A stretch of DNA of 64,000 bases, taken from the NCBI RefSeq assembly GCF_014633365.1, contig NC_068338.1, positions 15,882,616 to 15,946,615 on the forward strand. Direction: 5' to 3'. Below the pieces are notes generated by a model that saw only the letters and a list, made by a program, of their open reading frames with translations, had not been told where the DNA came from and ran no database searches. The position numbers were made by a program, and so were the translations under genes. This stretch comes from Diospyros lotus. Lineage: Eukaryota > Streptophyta > Magnoliopsida > Ericales > Ebenaceae. Every line of letters begins with the position of its first letter. Within the stretch, counting starts at the first letter, position 1. Shown piece after piece: positions 23,655-34,396 of this stretch.

Positions 23655-24108
23655 GTTTGAGGAGATAAAAACAAAATTCTGGGAGGAACTAGAGGGACTC
23701 ATACAAATGATATCAAGATGAGAGAAAGTGATTATAGGAGGTGACTTAAATGGTCACGTGGGTAGAGACAGAAACAGCTATAGAGAGGTACATGGAGGGT
23801 ATGGATTCGGGGAAATTAATAATGAGGGTAAGTCTATTCTAGATTTTGCAATGGCATATGGGCTCATCATAACCAATACTAGGTTCAAAAAACGGGACGA
23901 ACACTTAATCATATATAAAAATGTCACATCAACCACCCAAATAGATTACTTCCTCATGAGACAAGAGGACCAGGTATGTTGTAGGGATTGTGAGGTGATA
24001 CCAGGAGAGTGTTTGACTACTCAACATAGACTTCTAGTACTTGACGTCCAAATAAGAAATTGGAAGAGAAAAAATCACATAAAACAAAATCCAAGAATCA
24101 GGTGGTAA
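23655..24108 (+). pseudogene. RTE LINE endonuclease, C-terminal half
   Basis: IIGGDLNGHVG (the GDxN box of APE-type endonucleases), then QIDYFLMR, and a THxxL-like QHRLLVLDV near the end give the second half of an apurinic-type endonuclease that nicks the target DNA. The frame before 23728 continues upstream to about 23655 through one TGA, and the N-terminal catalytic half is absent. It stops at 24109 and downstream codons lie in the same frame until the frameshift near 24400. Confidence 0.88.
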
Positions 24109-24340
24109 GATTTAAAAGGGGAGAAATAACTAATCTTCAAAGAAAAATTAAGGGGTAGAAGAGAATAGAATGGAGAAGGACAGACAAACCAAATGTGGAG
24201 AGAAATGGCTAATGTCCTGAGAAACACAGCAAAGGTAGTGCTTGGAGAGACAAATGGTAAAGCCCCTAACCTTAAGGAGTCTTGGTGGTGGAATGAAAAA
24301 GTGCAATTGAAAATTAAAAATAAGAAAAATTGCTATAAGG

Positions 24341-26179
24341 TTGTGTATTAGTGCAACGATGAAGAAAATCAAAAACATTATAAAGAATCAAAAAAGGCAG
24401 AAAAAAAAAGCTGTTAGTGAAGCAAGGTCAAAAGCATACGAGAATCTATATAAACGACTTGATACAAAAGATGGAGAAAGGGATATATATAAATTAGCTA
24501 AAGCAAGAGAAAGAAAAACAAGGGATTTAAATCAAGTGAAATGCATAAAAGATGAAAATCAAAATGTATTAGTGAATGAGGGAGCGATTAAGGAGAGATG
24601 GAAGGAGTATTTCACAAAATTATTCAATGATGATGGCGACACAAGAGTTAGGTTGGGATATCTTAGTAACTCCTAAGGGAACGTGAGCTATACACTTTAT
24701 CGACGCATAAGTCCAAATAAAATAAGGCAAGTATTAAAAAAGATGAAAAATCATAAGGCGGTGGGACCGGATAATATACCAATAGAAGCATGGAAATGCA
24801 TGGGAGAAGAGGGTATCTCCTGGCTAACGAAATTATTTAACGCGATTCTTAAATCAAAAAAGATGTCAGATGAGTGGAGGAAGAGTACTTTGGTCCCTAT
24901 ATATAAGAACAAAGGAGATGTTCAAAACTGTGAAAATTACAGAGGAATTAAGTTAATGAGCCATACCATGAAATTCTGGGAGAGAGTAATAGAGCAGAGG
25001 CTCAGAAAAGAAACAGAGGTCTCAGAAAATCAATTTGGTTTCATGCCCGATAGGTCAACAATGGAAGCTATATACCTACTGAGGCGCCTAATGGAAAGGT
25101 ATCGGGATCATCAGAAGGATCTACATATGGTGTTTATAGATCTAGAAAAGGCCTATGATAGGGTCCTTAGAGAAGTATTATGGAGGGTTTTAGAGAAGAA
25201 AGGAGTCTGAATAGCCTATATACAAGCCCTTAAGGACATGTATCATGGTGCAGAGACAAAGGTCAGAACATGCGGAGGGGATACTGAACCGTTTAAAATT
25301 ACAATAGGATTGCATCAAGGTTCTGCACTAAGTCCATACTTATTTGCTTTAGTAATGGATGAACTCACTAAAGATATTCAGACAGATGTGCCATGGTGTA
25401 TGCTATTTGCAGACGACATAGTGTTGGTGGATGAAACAAAAGAAGGAGTGAACACTAAGCTTGAGTTATGGAGAAACAATTTAGAATCTAAGGGATTTAA
25501 ATTAAGCAGAAAGAAAACAGAATATATGGAATGTAAATTTAGTAAGAATGCAAGAGTGAAGGATGTTATAATAAAATTGGAAGACTAAATCTTACAAAGA
25601 AAAGACCATTTTCGATATTTGGGATCAGTGATTCAAAAAGATGGAGAAATTCACGAGGATGTCACACATAGAATTAAGGCAGGTTGGCTAAAATGGAGAA
25701 ATGCATAGGGGGTGTTATGTGATGATACAATCCCATTAAAATTGAAAGAAAAATTCTATAGGACAGCTATAAGATCAGTTTTGTTGTATGGCTCAGAATG
25801 TTGGGCAGTCAAATACCAACATGAGCAAAAGACGAGTGTAGCGGAGATGAGGATGTTAAGATGAATGTGCAGCCATACAAGAAAAGATAAAATTAGAAAT
25901 GAAGTTATTCGTAATAAGATAAGAGTAGTGCCAATATAGGAGAAGATGAGAGAGACTAGACTAAGATGGTTTGGTCATGTGAGAATGAGACCAAGAGACG
26001 CTCATGTGAGGAGAGTTGATGAAATGGAACAATTAATCAAAAAAAGAGGTAGAGGCAGACCTAAGAAGACTTTGAGGGAGACATTAAAGTTTGATATGAA
26101 GTGTATGGATCTCAATGAAAATATGAAAAAAGATAGAAATACATGGAAGTCTAGAATTCATGTAGCCGACCCCACATAG
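24341..26179 (+). pseudogene. RTE LINE reverse transcriptase and C-terminal tail
   Basis: One reading frame from 24341 to 26179, broken only by in-frame stops (24674, 25208, 25586 and about three more to 25940). RT motifs appear in order: [44 protein letters not shown] (catalytic Asp), [13 protein letters not shown] and [11 protein letters not shown] (catalytic Asp pair intact). The C-terminal RLRWFGHVRMRP and KKRGRGRPKKTL segment is the conserved end of plant RTE ORFs. The enzyme would prime cDNA at the nicked target. Dead copy. Confidence 0.92.
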
Positions 26180-26224
26180 TGGGATAAAGACTGGATATGT
26201 TGTTGTAGTGTTTGACAACTATTT

Positions 26225-27480
26225 GTTCCAAGCAACTCATTTTACCATTTATGGTCATATGATTGATTTTTCCTTCAAATCACAGAAACGAAATTCCTTA
26301 GGAGAAGACCTGCGATTTTCTTGACAATTGAAGCAACCAACCCACCGAGAGACCAAAGAGACAACAAGTGAGAGACTGAGGGCGAGGGGGCCAGGGGGCG
26401 ATGGCGAGGCTGTGAGAGCGAGGTTAAGGCTGAGGTGGCGTCTATGAGCGATGGAGCCAGACAGAAGCAAGAGCGACTGAGTGAGGCTAGCAAGTAGCGA
26501 CTGAGGAGGGCGAGTGAGACAAGCGAGTCAATGACGATCCAAGTTGTCCAATGAAGGCAATGAGGCTGGAGCGAGAGACAAGCAGACAGGTAGCCCCCAA
26601 CAAGCAAAGCAAGAGAAGGAGAAGGGCAGGGGGTGGGCAGCAGGCGCTTGAGCAAAAGAGGGCCTGTACTTGATTTTTGTGTTGGAGAATAATTGATAAA
26701 TACAAACGTATAGAAATAAAAAACAAAAAATCACATACAAATTAATAAGTTTGTAAAATAATTTTTTTTAATTTTATGGCTTCATTTCTTTGGAAAAATG
26801 ATTTAATTAAGTTAAAATATATTTTTAATTTTTATTTTTCTGTACAGGATTCAGTATTTTTTAATACATTTTCACTATTAAAATTCATAAAAAATATGTC
26901 ATTTTTTATGAAAAATAATGCCTATCAAACACGAAATGACAGAAAAATGATCAAATTCTATAAAAAATATTATCAATCAAACACTAAAAAATAAAAAATA
27001 ATATCATTTTTTGGATAAAAAATTATAGTAATCAAACAATTTAAACTTTTAATTTTCAAATTTTTATTTTCTCTATAATTTAATTTTCTATTTTTTTTTT
27101 TTCACAAAAACTCCAATCAAATGCCCCCTAAAGGTATTTTTTACATATGTGGCAAACCCTTAGAATTTTGCCAGCCTGGCTACCGCTTTCTGGTCAATTT
27201 TTCTTTTCACTTTCTAATTCCGATCCTGTTTCAGCAATCGCCATCGCCATCGCTTTTCATAATTTACTTAATTATTATAATGTTCTAATATATGAAAAAG
27301 TTGTCACACGCCGTTACTAACCGCACAAGTACCGGCAGCGCGTCAATAGCGAACATTATTTTGCCACGTGAGCATATTGATAGGCGGCCAAACAAACGTG
27401 ATATATATTATAAAATTATTTTCTCATTTCTTATAAAGTTCTAATAATATATATAATTACGTGTTTCTGTTATCATGCTA
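26225..27480. other. Intergenic DNA, no gene; possible old DNA transposon edge
   Basis: 26255-26655 is a GC-richer patch whose frames are low-complexity Ser/Leu sequence. 26750-27110 is very AT-rich. At 27112-27130 CCAATCAAATGCCCCCT is the complement of a GGGGGCATTTGATTGG start, which recalls GGCCTGTTTGATAAC at 23583-23597. These could be decayed terminal inverted repeats of a DNA element holding the LINE, but the match is weak. Confidence 0.3.
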
Positions 27481-27663
27481 TTATGAATGGGAAGGAGAGG
27501 CTGGTTGGAAAAATAAATAGAAAATTAAAAATTCACTATCATAACAATGCAAATGACAATAGTACCCTCCATCGTTCACCGAATTTCCCGTCAACGTACC
27601 CCCAATCTCCAGCTACCCAAGCCACATAGAACCCCTACGGAAGACGCGAATCAACCAGATTTC

Positions 27664-27687
27664 ATCTCTCTCTCTCTCTCTCTCTCT
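27664..27687. repeat. (CT)n microsatellite
   Basis: About twelve CT units, lying in the presumed 3' UTR of the AN1 gene (GA repeat in its transcript). Confidence 0.9.
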
Positions 27688-27758
27688 GAAGCTGGAAATC
27701 GGGGGGATTTAGAAGGTTTGAGGACTTGATCTTCGATCTCTTTCAGGCGCGGACTCGT

Positions 27759-28187
27759 TCAAACTTTGAGAATTTTTGCCGGCCTAACCACCGGATTTTC
27801 GCGCGCGATCGTCTCCCGACCAGCAGCCTTGTAATCGAAACTGCAATCGTGGCGATCGGAGTATCTGTGCTCCGAGCAGAACAGCTCGCCACAGCGGCAC
27901 CGAAACCCGGTCAGCCCGACCCTTCTGCGGCAACCGGCGCACCGATTCACCACCCGCTCCATCCGGCGAGGCCGAGGACTCAGATACGGCAAGCAAGCCG
28001 AGCTAGATCGCGACTCGTCCGTGCAAATCGCCTGATCCGCCGGCGGATCTGAGGCCTCCGGCGATCTTGTCGTGCAGGCCTTGTCGTCGGCGCCGGCGGT
28101 CTTCGGCGGCGCGGGGATGGCTGCCGGGCATCTCAGGGCCTCCGGGACCTTGAGCTCCGTCTCTTCCTTGTCTCGCTGCTGAGCCAT
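27759..28187 (-). CDS. AN1 zinc-finger stress-associated protein (SAP5-like) without A20 domain
   Basis: An intact intronless frame of 142 residues. [16 protein letters not shown] at the start and a complete AN1 finger at residues 83-115 (CAGC, then CRC, C, H, H and C ligands all present) followed by REN PVV-type basic tail match plant stress-associated proteins of the SAP5 group. These act in cytosol and nucleus in abiotic-stress responses, and several have ubiquitin-ligase activity through AN1. The N-terminal A20 finger usual in this group is missing: residues 17-80 are Ala/Pro/Ser-rich with four scattered Cys that do not form the A20 pattern. The start is the first Met and fits the family N-terminus. 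Intronless structure is normal for SAP genes. The plus-strand frame at 27726-28052 is a shadow. It is the only intact host gene I can support here. Confidence 0.9.
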   Translation of the reverse strand: MAQQRDKEETELKVPEALRCPAAIPAPPKTAGADDKACTTRSPEASDPPADQAICTDESRSSSACLPYLSPRPRRMERVVNRCAGCRRRVGLTGFRCRCGELFCSEHRYSDRHDCSFDYKAAGRETIARENPVVRPAKILKV

Positions 28188-28466
28188 CGCGATGGTGGTG
28201 AGGAGAGAGGAATCGTAGGGGAAGAAGAAATACTTGAATTTGTCTGTGGTAGATTATAGATTAGATTGAGGAAATGAAATGAAATGAGGTCCAAATGCAA
28301 TTTGGAATAAAGAAAGAAAAGAGTGAGGTTTTCTTAACGGTGACGGAATACGGCCCTCATTGGATTGGAATCACGAACAGACAATTTTATTGACATAAAT
28401 ACCCTTTATTTCCATTTGTGTGAAATTGAGCTCTCAATGCACGGAAACGGCAACAACGCCATTTTT
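28188..28466 (-). promoter_or_regulatory. 5' UTR and proximal promoter of the AN1 gene
   Basis: On the minus strand the 190 bp before the ATG are pyrimidine-rich (TTTCTTTCTTTATTCC, TTCTTCTTCCCC), typical of a plant 5' UTR. No clear TATA box is seen. The MULE-like inverted repeat begins at about 28467, so only about 280 bp of original upstream DNA lies next to the gene. Confidence 0.45.
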
Positions 28467-28766
28467 GGGAAAGGCCTAATCGCGGGATTTATCTTGATTT
28501 TTTTTAATTTTTAATTTAATTCTATTTTAAGAATCGTTTTAATTTATACTTAATATTTTAAGATTGATTATAATTGAATTCTAATTTGGTCTAATACTTG
28601 CCTCTACTAACATGATAATATGAATATGATGCATGTTGATGTTAATTCGTCAAGTCAACCCATTCAAAATTTTAAAACGATGTCGTTTGAAACTCAAAAT
28701 CAACCCCTTTCTTTGCAAGGAATGACGACATTTTTCAATCACCATTAGTGAGATAGGAACCCTAAT
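28467..28766 (+). repeat. Left terminal inverted repeat of MULE-like element
   Basis: About 300 bp that align, inverted, with 34099-34396. The best-conserved part is CAAAATCAACCCCTTTCTTTGCAAGGAAYGACGACATTTTT, and the two also share GCCTCTACT and AAGATTG blocks. Long inverted repeats suggest a Mutator-like or foldback DNA transposon. No transposase lies between them, only about 370 bp plus element J, so it is non-autonomous. Confidence 0.75.
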
Positions 28767-29020
28767 TTGCTTTCTTATTCATTCGAGCAACGAAATAGAA
28801 CAACTCAAGCTTCTAGGGTTATTTTTTTTCATATGGTTTTGATGTCATCTTTTATCTCAATAATTTTCTTCATTTCTTCTTCTTCACACTGAATCAATTT
28901 CTTTCTTCATTTATATAAACTAATAATGTGAAGCAAATTAGGGTAAACTAAACCATTTAGCGTTCTAACTTTTTTTTTTTCTTTTCTATCATTGAATTTG
29001 TTCTCAATTGAGATGGCTTC
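28767..29020. other. Internal part of the MULE-like element, left of J
   Basis: AT- and T-rich DNA with no coding signal. It continues at 33994-34098 on the far side of J. Confidence 0.5.
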
Positions 29021-29995
29021 TGTTATGCTTAGCAATCAGTCTAGGTCTACGAAAATCTAAGTGGTAGACCTGGATTAAAAATTAATATAGGTCAAGACCA
29101 TCAAAACCAAGACCAAGTGGACTAAAGAAGCACTTCCAGAGCTTGAACATGACCTTAAAAGCAAGCAATTGAGGAAACTCAGTCATGACCAAGTGAGTAT
29201 ACAGTCACATGACTATACAGCCTTGTGCACAAAGACTTAGAAGTCGAATAAGTGACCTGGGGGTCACCCAGTCATAATTGAGTGGCTATCTTCTCTCTTG
29301 ATTGCTGTTCAGGCCATACGCCAATTGGGTTGTGCGAACCCTGTGAGACCCAATCAAAGTCGTTCTCGAGATGCTCGTCGAGAGGTGAGGGTCTTTTGCC
29401 ACTTGTTAGTCTCTTCCCTCTCTATAAGTGGGAGCCTCATCTTCCTAGTAAAATTATGCTTGTGATGCTACTTAAACTCCAATTTCTCTTCGGGTCGAGA
29501 TTGACTTAAGCATCGAAGGGTCCACACGTGGCCTCACCCGCACCTCTAACTTGCTTCTTTCTTTGCAAGTTTCTCAATCACTAGACACTCTCTCGATCAC
29601 CAGACACTCTCTCTGTCATCAGGCACTTTTTCGATCACTGTACACTCTCTCAACCATCAAACACTCTCTTGGACATCAAATAACTTTCCTATCACTTTAG
29701 GACTCTCGTCACCGAAGATGACTCTCATGACCAAAAGAGACTCAGGTCACCAAATGAGACTCTCATCTCCTTTAAGTCACCTGTCACTCTAGGATCACTT
29801 CCAAACCCACATGCCATCCTGAGAGTCACCACTCACGTGCCATCTTGAGAGTCACCACTCATGTGCCATCCTGAGAGTCACAACTCACAAACTATCCAAA
29901 GACTCCTACTTATTAGGGTCACTATCCAATCCATTGGATTCCTTGCATCTTGTTTTCCCACATTATAAAGTTATTGTTGTAATCAGGTAATAATA
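29021..29995 (+). repeat. 5' LTR of element J
   Basis: 975 bp. It contains CACTCTCTCGATCACCAGA-like repeats (29575-29690) and three tandem copies of a 29-bp unit built on GCCATCCTGAGAGTCACCAC (29811-29890). The open frame at 29282-29509 is chance. Final CA is TA. Confidence 0.85.
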
Positions 29996-30720
29996 ATTGG
30001 CATCGTCTATGAGAAGAGATCAAAAAGCTAAGAGACTTAGTCGCGATGGTTAGAACAAGAAGCAACCAACAGACCTTTCCAGATGCTAAGACTAGCCCAC
30101 CTCCATGAGAATCTCAACAATAAGTGGGGACTCGTCCTCCTCACAAGATTCTCAACAACAAATGGGGACTCATCCACTCCCACGAGACTTTCAACACCAA
30201 TTAGAGGACCATCCTGCAGTCACCTCGCTAGTCAACTGGCACACTTGAACAAGCTTTGCCCTTGGTCTCCTGGGAAAAATATGAGGCCTTACTATAGCGA
30301 CATCTTGAGGGGATGCAAACGCTTCGTGAAATGGCATAAGTACATCAAAATATGGTTCGCCACAACGTGTTGCCTTCTACTTTGAGAAGGTTCATATCTG
30401 AAGTCACTCAGCTATGGAGAGCTTGACGAGGGGATCCAAAAGTCATCTCTTACCAAGAGGCTACCCTAAAGACCCACTCTTGGTCCTTTCTTTATAAAAG
30501 GAATCAACCAAAACCTTCTCCACAGGTGACTCATTCACAAGCTTCCTTTCTACGGCGAAGTCAAAACCAAGAAGGGGCAAAAGACGATAAATGAAGCCCC
30601 TTAAAGGCCTTATTAAAGAGAAAAAAAAAAAAATAAGACAAACAACGCCATGGAAGAGAGGTGCTCGAATAGAAACGACTATTGCAAGCCTCAGAAGATC
30701 ATCTCCAGAAGTGATTTCCA
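29996..30720 (+). other. Leader of element J, PBS then non-coding
   Basis: After the PBS (29997-30015) come repeated phrases around CTCAACAAYAARTGGGGACTC (30110-30170). The frame at 30083-30385 and the minus frame at 30461-30721 have no domain. Confidence 0.5.
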
Positions 30721-30735
30721 TTCACTATTGACATA

Positions 30736-31180
30736 ATGGAGAAACTTTTACCCATGAAATTCAAGATGCCACACATGACTCACTATTTGAGCAAGGATGA
30801 TCTCTGTGACCACTTTCAGAACTATGAATCCCTAATGATTCTTCACAACTGGGAGGATGAAATAATGAGCCGGGCTTTCTTTTTGACCTTAACGGGACAT
30901 GCTCAAGCTTGATATAATGATTTGCGAGAGGCGTCCATATCTTCCTTTGAGTAGTTGAGTTTAAAGTTTATCGAGGTGTTTATCATTAATAGTTAGAAGA
31001 AGAAAGACACCACATATCTCCTCAGTGTTTGGTAGGAGGGCAGATAAACTCTATTACAATACGTGGACAGGTTTCAGAGCGCCATTCTTGAGGTTCGCGA
31101 TTTGCAAGTCAAAATGGAAGTGGTCGCTATGCTGCATGGAAAGTGATCCATTCCCCTGCAATAATCCCTAGCCCTGGACT
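30736..31180 (+). pseudogene. Gag of element J, broken
   Basis: Conceptual reading gives FKMPHMTHYLSKDD, LHNWEDEIMSRAFFLTLTGH, then FIEVFIINS and a YVDRFQSAILEV segment, the Retrotrans_gag core of Tat elements. At least five in-frame stops interrupt it, so no capsid protein is made. Nothing recognisable as protease or RT follows. Confidence 0.8.
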
Positions 31181-31974
31181 AGCTGGCGACCCTGGTTGAT
31201 CTCTTCGTGAAGGCAAATAAATACATACTCCAAGCTAGGGTGATGAAAACAGTTAAAGTGAACGAATAGAGAAACATGAAAAGAAAATAAAAAGAATCTG
31301 ATGGAAAGATAAGCCAGAAGAAAAAGAAGGACAAAAGACACGGTGATACTCTTTGACTTCAATTTACGAAGCTCATGATGCTCACCCAATCATGCTTTGA
31401 TATCCTGGTAGCCATAGAAAGAACAAGCCTTATTAAATTCCCCCAAGAAGACTAAGAAACTAATGGAAAGGAAAAGGGAACATTTTTCCAATTCAACAGT
31501 ACTCATGGGCATTCCACTAACAAATGACAAGACTTGAAGAATCAAATATAGGCATTGATCAAGGATGGGGAACTGATAGAATTTTTGAACACAAGAGCTA
31601 TGGCGGAAGCACCCATTGACTGCCTTGGAAGCTAGGGGTATAATTCAAGATGGGAAGAGAAGTAAAATAGAATAAGTTTTTCTAAGAAACATGTAACATT
31701 GTTCGAAGATTGAAAACCCCTAAAGAATTCTAAATACAGATGAACACTTTAGGGAAGCATCAAGGGAAAGGTTATAAATCTCAAACATTTATGTACATTA
31801 TTTAGTGATGTATGAATAAAGTGACACTTGTCGTGTTGCAATTCCTTCCTTATGTGTTTTGCTTTTTAGGACAATAAATGCACTAGAAAGGGTTAAAACT
31901 CCTGTAAACAAACAAAGCCTAGTGTCGAAGTGTTGAGTACACAAGAATGATCTAGGTTTGATTAATGAAAAACC
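31181..31974 (+). other. Decayed region after gag of element J
   Basis: No domain is recognised. It probably holds the remains of the gag C-terminus (basic Lys-rich stretches near 31270-31340) and an untranslated region. Confidence 0.4.
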
Positions 31975-32430
31975 TAGTGTCAAAGCATGGAATGCTCGAG
32001 AATGATCTTGGGCTCATTATCCAAAAATGAAAGTGCAAGAGCGTGAGAACAGTCCAAAAATTGAAGCATGAAAGCACAAGAACTATCCAAAAATCGAAGT
32101 ACTAGAGTGCGAGAACGATCCAAAAACTAAAGCGCAAGTACGGTCTAAGAACCGAAGCACTAAAGCATGAGAATTGCTTAAAAATTGAAGCTCAAAAGTG
32201 CGAGAATAGTTTAAGAAATCAAAAAACACAAGATTCGATAGAATGATAAAGGGAAAACCTAGCATCAGGGGTGTAGAACGTGTGAGATTGGATTGCGGAT
32301 CGAAAATGCTAAAGCACAAAAATCATCTAGGATAACTCAAAATAAAAAATAAATTCATAAGGAAGATAGAAATCAAAAGCGCAAAATGCATGAGACCGGA
32401 TTAAAATTGAAAATGCAAAAAGTGCAAGTG
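31975..32430 (+). repeat. Degenerate 32-40-bp tandem repeat in the 3' region of element J
   Basis: Units built on GAAGCRCNAAAGTGCGAGAAYGATCCAAAAATC recur at least six times with heavy divergence, and weaker copies continue to about 32720. Tandem repeats in the 3' untranslated region are known from Retand-type Tat elements. The minus frames at 32083-32770 are shadows of this repeat. Confidence 0.7.
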
Positions 32431-32948
32431 CATCATCAATAATGAATTAGGGAGCAAACATGATGCCCGTCCCACCTTCATAAAGCACTAGGGAGCAGGC
32501 ATGAAACACTCTCCTAACAGAAGCAAAGTGTAAGTGGTAAAAGATGTGAGCGATTTATGATTCAGAAACAAACTGTAAAATTTTATATATTATGTGAGAT
32601 GTTGACTTGTCATAGAAAGAAGCGAACACACTCCTAGAACCAAAAGCACATAGGGTGTGAGAATAGCATGGGAAGCCAAAACGCAAAAGTGCAAGAATGA
32701 TATGAGACAAACCCAACATAAAAAATGAATTAATGCATGAAAATAATCTGGGGACTATCATATAAAACAATGGAAAGTTCGATGGACCAATGGGTTACAT
32801 AAAATGAAGACCCTCTAAAAATACAAAATTTAAGAATCCTTCAACAAAGCGATGTCATCCAAGAAGGAAATGACACGAGAAGAGGTGAAAGAAAAGGCAT
32901 GACAAAAGCTATTTTTCCTACTAGGATACCTAGAGAGTTAAAAGCAAT

Positions 32949-33993
32949 TGTTATGTCTAGTAGTCAGTACAGGTTAATGAAAATCTAAGTGGTAGAGCTA
33001 GGTTAAAAATTAGTATGGGCTAAGACCATTAAAACCAAGATCAAGTGGGCTAAATGGGCCAAAGAAGCACTTCCAAAGCTTGAACAAGACCATGAAAGTA
33101 AGAACTGAGGAAACTCGACCATGACTGAGTGGGTATATAGGTCACTAGGTCATGACAGAGTGACCTCCCCCTTCATTCTTGATTAATTGTTTTGGTTATA
33201 CTCTGGTTTATTTTGCTATCTCAAGCCATAACAAATCAAGTCACGTGATTACACAGCCTTATGCACGAAGACTTAGAAGTCGATCGAGTGACCTGGGGGG
33301 TCACTCGATCATTACCGAGTGAGTGTGCAAGTCACTCGGTCATAACTAAGTGGCTACCCTTCCCTTCTAATCATTATTCATGCCACACGCCAATTGGGCC
33401 ATGTGAACCTCACAAGACTCGATTAAAGAAGTTCCCAAGATGCTCACTACTGGTGCGAGTCTCCCATCACCTATTAGTCTCTTCCCTCTCTATGAGTAGG
33501 AGCATCCACCTCCTAGCAAAGGTATGCTCATGATGCCACTTAAACTATAACTCCTCTTTGAGTCGAGACTGACTTAACCATTAGAAGGTCTATAGGTGGC
33601 CTCACTTGTGCCCCTAACTTGCTTCTTTCTCTGTAAGTTTCTTGATCACTTGACACTTTCTCAGTCATCAGGCATTCTCTCGGTTATCAGGAACTCTCTC
33701 GGTCATCAAACACTCTCTTGGTCATTAGAGAACTCTTCTGTCACTTTGAGACTCTCGTCACCAAAAAGGACTCTCGTGACTAAAAGAGACTCACATCACC
33801 AAATGAGACTTTCATCACCTCTTAGGTCACTTGTCACCCTGGGATCACTTCCAAACCCATATGTCATCTTGAGAGTCATAGATCACAAACTATCCAAAGA
33901 CTCCCACTCATTAGGGTCACTACCCAATCCATTGGACTCCTTGCATTTCACTCTCCCACATTATAAATTTATTGTTATAATCAGGCAACAACA
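32949..33993 (+). repeat. 3' LTR of element J
   Basis: 1045 bp. It has a single copy of the GAGAGTCA unit that is triplicated in the 5' LTR. It also has about 100 bp (33150-33245) missing from the 5' LTR between short GTCAC repeats. Frames at 33261-34102 are chance. Confidence 0.85.
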
Positions 33994-34098
33994 ACTTCTA
34001 ATTTGGATATGGGTGAAGCTTCAATCAACTCTTCTACCTTGCATCAAAGAATTGTGTATAAGCATGGTGTATATGTTTGGCAATTTAGGGTGTCTTTA
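33994..34098. other. Internal part of the MULE-like element, right of J
   Basis: Short non-coding stretch between the J target duplication and the right inverted repeat. Confidence 0.5.
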
Positions 34099-34396
34099 TT
34101 AGGGTTCATTATCCATTACAAAAATGTCGTCGTTCCTTGCAAAGAAAGGGGTTGATTTTGGGTTTCAAATTACTCTATTTTAGAGCTTTAAATGGGTTAG
34201 CTTGATGAATCAGCATTAAGCCACATCAACGTTCTAGCTCATTTTGCCACGTCAGTAGAGGCACATGCTAGAGCAAATTAGGATACAATTACAACCAATC
34301 TTAATGTAATAGGCATAAATTGAAGGAATTCTCAAAACATAATTAAACTAAAAATTAGCAAAAAGTCTACAAATTAAGTGATTAAGCTTTTGGGAA
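34099..34396 (-). repeat. Right terminal inverted repeat of MULE-like element
   Basis: Reverse complement matches 28467-28766 over its length, about 75-80 percent by eye. The ends are placed where similarity fades. No clear 9-bp target duplication was found. Confidence 0.75.

Larger units (their letters stand above)
23602..26208 (+). mobile_element. RTE-clade LINE, 5'-truncated, with 16-bp target duplication
   Basis: Order on the plus strand: end of an APE-type endonuclease, reverse transcriptase, and the C-terminal LRWFGHV...GRGRPKKT...RIHVADPT tail typical of plant RTE LINEs. A short TGTTGTTG tail follows instead of poly(A). TGTTTGAYAACTATTT occurs at 23586-23601 and 26209-26224 with one mismatch, a LINE-type target duplication. 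The copy starts inside the endonuclease after about 50 bp of filler, and has many stops plus a frameshift at the A-run near 24400. Confidence 0.93.
29021..33993 (+). mobile_element. Tat-lineage LTR element J, gag-only, inside the MULE-like element
   Basis: LTRs 29021-29995 and 32949-33993 both start TGTTATG and align through most of their length. The PBS TTGGCATCGTCTATGAGAA (29997-30015) follows the 5' LTR directly and is a mutated form of the TTGGCGCCGTCTGTGGGAA site of plant Tat elements. Flanking 5-mers GCTTC (29016-29020) and ACTTC (33994-33998) differ by one base. The 2.95-kb interior holds a broken gag and a 3' tandem-repeat region but no pol. Non-autonomous and old. Confidence 0.88.

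Noticed and set aside
27726..28052. Plus-strand 108-residue frame
   Set aside because: Shadow of the AN1 gene on the other strand.
33261..34102. Plus-strand frames of 90 and 168 residues in the J 3' LTR
   Set aside because: They cross the LTR end and repeat units; no domain.
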